From positions 1 to 7,033 of the forward strand of contig JAKORQ010000186.1 of assembly GCA_029777755.1 (NCBI GenBank): 7,033 nucleotides of DNA, written 5' to 3'. The notes below the pieces were generated by a model. It saw only the letters and a list, made by a program, of their open reading frames with translations, made no database searches and was not told the DNA's origin. The DNA is from Planctomycetota bacterium (lineage in GTDB: Bacteria > Planctomycetota > Phycisphaerae > Tepidisphaerales > Tepidisphaeraceae). The position numbers were made by a program, and so were the translations under genes. Position 1 is the first letter of the stretch. Every line of letters begins with the position of its first letter. Positions 4,503 to 7,033 of the stretch are shown here, in pieces.

Positions 4503-7033
4503 ATGACCTACTGGCATCGGCTTGCCGCGCTCACCGCGGCCGTATCGTCCGTCGCAGCGCAGGCGGCCATCACCCTCACCGGCGATACCAGCAGCCCCGA
4601 CATGAGCGTGGTATCGGCCGGCAGCGGCGTTCAGCTCACCTTCTCCGCCGCCGGCATGGCGCCCAGCCAGTCACTCAACCTCCAGCTCACTTTCGTCAAT
4701 GAGCGCGGCGAGGTGATCGAGACGCGCACCGTCCCTGTCACCGCCGACTCATCGGGCAAGTGGAGCGGCACCATCGACGCGCCGGCCGGCAAGCTGGGCT
4801 ACTACCGTGCCAATGCCCAGCTCTCCAATGGCGTGCAGCTCTCCGCCTCCGGCAGCCGCGGCGCCGGGTACCTGACCTATGCGGTGGTTCCCGATCCTGC
4901 CCAGCGGGTGGACTATGGCGAGGCAAAGAGTCGCTTTGGCATACAGGGAGGCTTTGGCCGGAACTGGGGCAATGCCGCCATGCAGTACCTGGGCGCCCGC
5001 TGGGGGCTGGATGGCGGGTTTGAGTGGAGCCGCAACGAGCCGAACTACGCCGGCCAGTGGGATGGCAACGCCGGCAGCACGCCGACAGAGCCATGGAAAA
5101 CGTATCGTCTGCCGACCCTGTTCGTCGCTCCGGCGTGGGCGGTCATTCCCTCCACCCTGCGCTACAACACCGGCGCGCTTACTCCTGAGGGAGAAGTGGC
5201 GTGGGAACAGTATGTAAAGAAGGCAGCCCAGGCGTTCGTCGCCAAGTACCCCGACCGCGAGAAGGACATCTACCAGATCACCTGGGAGCCGATCCGTAGT
5301 TGGGGCTTCAATGGCACCGACGAGCAGCTACTGCGCATCTACGAGATCGCCTACAACGCGATACACTCGGTCGACCCCAAGGCGGTGGTGGCCGGCCCGA
5401 CGATGGGTATCCACGCCGAGGGGGCATACCCCAACCACTACGAGCGCGAGACGCAATCGGTAGCGCTGTTCCAGAAAGGGTTGGCCAACTATCTCGATGC
5501 CTACACCGCCCACCCCTACTACGCGGCCGCATGGGACGCCGGCTCGCCCGAGGCCGAGAGAATGGTCGACCGCATCCGCTATCTCAAGGGCATCCTCCAG
5601 CAGTACGGCGGCGGCAAGAGCATCCCCATGTACGGCACCGAGCAGGGAATGGCCGATGATGGCACGCTGGCCGGCGAGTTGCGCGTGGCCCGCACGTTGA
5701 TCCGCGAGAATCTCATCACACTCGGCGAAGGGTTCGAGTTCAACATCGCGTTCTATGCCGTCGATTACAGCTATAGCCTCGGCGGAACCATTGAGCGTTA
5801 CGGTTTCTTCTACAACCTGGTTAACGGCACGCCCTGGGGCCCGGAAAAGGCGGCTCCCAAGCCGATCGTGCCGGCATACGCGGCCATGACGCTGCTGCTG
5901 GATGGACATGACTCGGCCGGCGCGATGGAGGACATGGGCGGCACGCGCTGGGGCTATCGCTTCAAGCGTGAGGAAGAATCGCGCATGGTGCAGGCGCTGT
6001 GGGACTACGGCAATTCGCCCACCACCTACCAGCTCTACACCGGGCTGGATTACGTGACGGTGTACGACTGGATGGGCAATCCGCAGTGGATGACCACCGA
6101 CGATGGAGTGCTGACGCTGTCACTCTCACAGGAGCCGGTCTATGTGATCACGCCGCCGGCATGGAATGTGGATGGCAATGCGAGCTGGAACAGTGCAGGA
6201 AGCTGGACAACGCTGGTGCCCAACTCCTCCGGCGCTGAGGCACACTTCACCGGCATCGCCACTTCCCGCAGAACCGTCAGCGTGGATACCCCGGCCACCG
6301 TCGGACTGATCTACCTGCGCAATAGCCACGGCTACGACATCGTCGGCCCAGGCGGGCTGACACTGGATACAGCCGCCGGCAAGGCGTTGATCGATGTGGT
6401 CGAAGGTCAGCACTCCATCAGCACCCCGCTCACACTCAAGCGCGACCTGGTTGTGCAGACGCACTCGGCCGAGAGCGCGCTGAGCCTGGGCATCCTGCAA
6501 GAGAGCGATGACAAGACGCTCACCAAGCGTGGCGCTGGCCAATTGAATCTCACCGGCGGCATCGCACTTGCCCGCCTGGATGTGGAAGGCGGTCAGTTGC
6601 GGATCGCGCCCTCCAGTGGAGCGCTTGATACGGCAGCGCTGCAACTGGCGGCGAGCGCATCTATCGACATCTCCGACAACGCCCTGATCGTGCGCAATGG
6701 CGATGTAGATGCGCTGCATGCCCTTGTGGGCAACGCGTTTCGCGGGCGGTGGATCGGCGAGGGGATCGGATCGCAGGTGGCGCATGATGATGCGACGTTC
6801 CTGTCCGCGCTGGGCGTATTCCGCAATGACGATGGCGCCGGCTCACCGCTGTATGCAAGCTTCGCAGGCGTGGGGAATCTGCTCACCAATGATGTGATCA
6901 TCGCGCTGGTGCGCTATGGCGATACCGACCTCAATGGCCTCATTGATGAAGCGGACTATGCCCGCATGGGGTCATCCCCATACTGGGCCGGCGGCGATTT
7001 CAACTACGACGGTGAGGTCAACGCCATCGACTA
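4503..7033 (+). CDS. Secreted multidomain glycoside hydrolase (clan GH-A-like barrel, autotransporter-type repeat, dockerin-like tail), C-terminus cut by window edge
   Basis: The frame stays open for 843 codons from ATG 4503 to the right edge. Residues 1-21 form a Sec-type signal peptide ending AQA. Residues 23-130 look like a beta-sandwich. About 144-470 resembles a GH-A (beta/alpha)8 barrel. The likely acid/base is E262 in ITWEP and the likely nucleophile E380 in MYGTEQG, at strands 4 and 7 by analogy; HPYY (337-340) lies between them. A beta domain follows (about 475-550). Residues 555-730 carry a WNSAGSW segment and LTKRGAGQLNLTG, an autotransporter-associated beta-strand repeat. The end has GDTDLNG (806-812) and GDFNYDG (831-837), a dockerin-like pair typical of planctomycete exported proteins; a sorting signal may follow beyond the window. 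Retaining cleavage of a plant or algal polysaccharide is probable. The exact GH family (GH39- or GH5-like, or unassigned) and the substrate are unclear. Confidence 0.88.
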   Translation, partial: MTYWHRLAALTAAVSSVAAQAAITLTGDTSSPDMSVVSAGSGVQLTFSAAGMAPSQSLNLQLTFVNERGEVIETRTVPVTADSSGKWSGTIDAPAGKLGYYRANAQLSNGVQLSASGSRGAGYLTYAVVPDPAQRVDYGEAKSRFGIQGGFGRNWGNAAMQYLGARWGLDGGFEWSRNEPNYAGQWDGNAGSTPTEPWKTYRLPTLFVAPAWAVIPSTLRYNTGALTPEGEVAWEQYVKKAAQAFVAKYPDREKDIYQITWEPIRSWGFNGTDEQLLRIYEIAYNAIHSVDPKAVVAGPTMGIHAEGAYPNHYERETQSVALFQKGLANYLDAYTAHPYYAAAWDAGSPEAERMVDRIRYLKGILQQYGGGKSIPMYGTEQGMADDGTLAGELRVARTLIRENLITLGEGFEFNIAFYAVDYSYSLGGTIERYGFFYNLVNGTPWGPEKAAPKPIVPAYAAMTLLLDGHDSAGAMEDMGGTRWGYRFKREEESRMVQALWDYGNSPTTYQLYTGLDYVTVYDWMGNPQWMTTDDGVLTLSLSQEPVYVITPPAWNVDGNASWNSAGSWTTLVPNSSGAEAHFTGIATSRRTVSVDTPATVGLIYLRNSHGYDIVGPGGLTLDTAAGKALIDVVEGQHSISTPLTLKRDLVVQTHSAESALSLGILQESDDKTLTKRGAGQLNLTGGIALARLDVEGGQLRIAPSSGALDTAALQLAASASIDISDNALIVRNGDVDALHALVGNAFRGRWIGEGIGSQVAHDDATFLSALGVFRNDDGAGSPLYASFAGVGNLLTNDVIIALVRYGDTDLNGLIDEADYARMGSSPYWAGGDFNYDGEVNAID

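Noticed and set aside
5328..5909. 193-codon minus-strand frame within the secreted hydrolase
   Set aside because: The plus-strand reading is continuous from a signal peptide through catalytic motifs to the dockerin-like tail; the antisense product has no domain signal.
1..7033. tRNA or rRNA genes, CRISPR arrays, insertion sequences
   Set aside because: No regular direct repeats with spacers, no transposase-like frame or terminal inverted repeats, and no recognisable structural RNA were seen.

Overview
The window looks like a GC-rich bacterial chromosome segment, most likely from a planctomycete (Phycisphaerae-like) or a close PVC relative. The clue is the C-terminal part of the last gene. 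It has an autotransporter-type beta-strand repeat (LTKRGAGQLNLTG), then a stretch resembling the module before planctomycete secretion or sorting tails, then a dockerin-like calcium-motif pair (GDTDLNG and GDFNYDG). The taxonomic call is inference from protein style; no rRNA or marker gene is present. The glycyl radical chemistry implies an anaerobic or microaerobic lifestyle.

Layout. (1) Bases 1-776, minus strand: a radical-SAM glycyl-radical-enzyme activase, cut by the left edge. (2) Bases 777-827: a 51-bp divergent intergenic region. (3) Bases 828-3104, plus strand: a 758-residue glycyl radical enzyme of the pyruvate formate-lyase superfamily. Its thiyl motif GCGEY and radical motif RLGGWC match neither PFL nor the named dehydratases. 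(4) Bases 3119-4384, plus strand: a 421-residue right-handed beta-helix protein of the pectate-lyase/GH28 type without a signal peptide. It starts 14 bp after the radical enzyme, so the two are very probably one operon. (5) Bases 4385-4502: a 118-bp intergenic region with a probable promoter, a palindrome over its -10 element and an outer inverted repeat reaching the Shine-Dalgarno of the next gene. (6) Bases 4503 to the right edge, plus strand: a secreted multidomain clan GH-A-like glycoside hydrolase.

How the genes may work together (inference): the secreted enzyme cleaves a polysaccharide outside the cell, the cytoplasmic beta-helix enzyme trims imported oligosaccharide, and the glycyl radical enzyme, switched on by the divergent activase, performs a radical elimination or C-C cleavage on a released sugar or sugar acid. 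A glycyl radical enzyme translationally close to a beta-helix carbohydrase is the most unusual point of the window. Its substrate cannot be read from the sequence.
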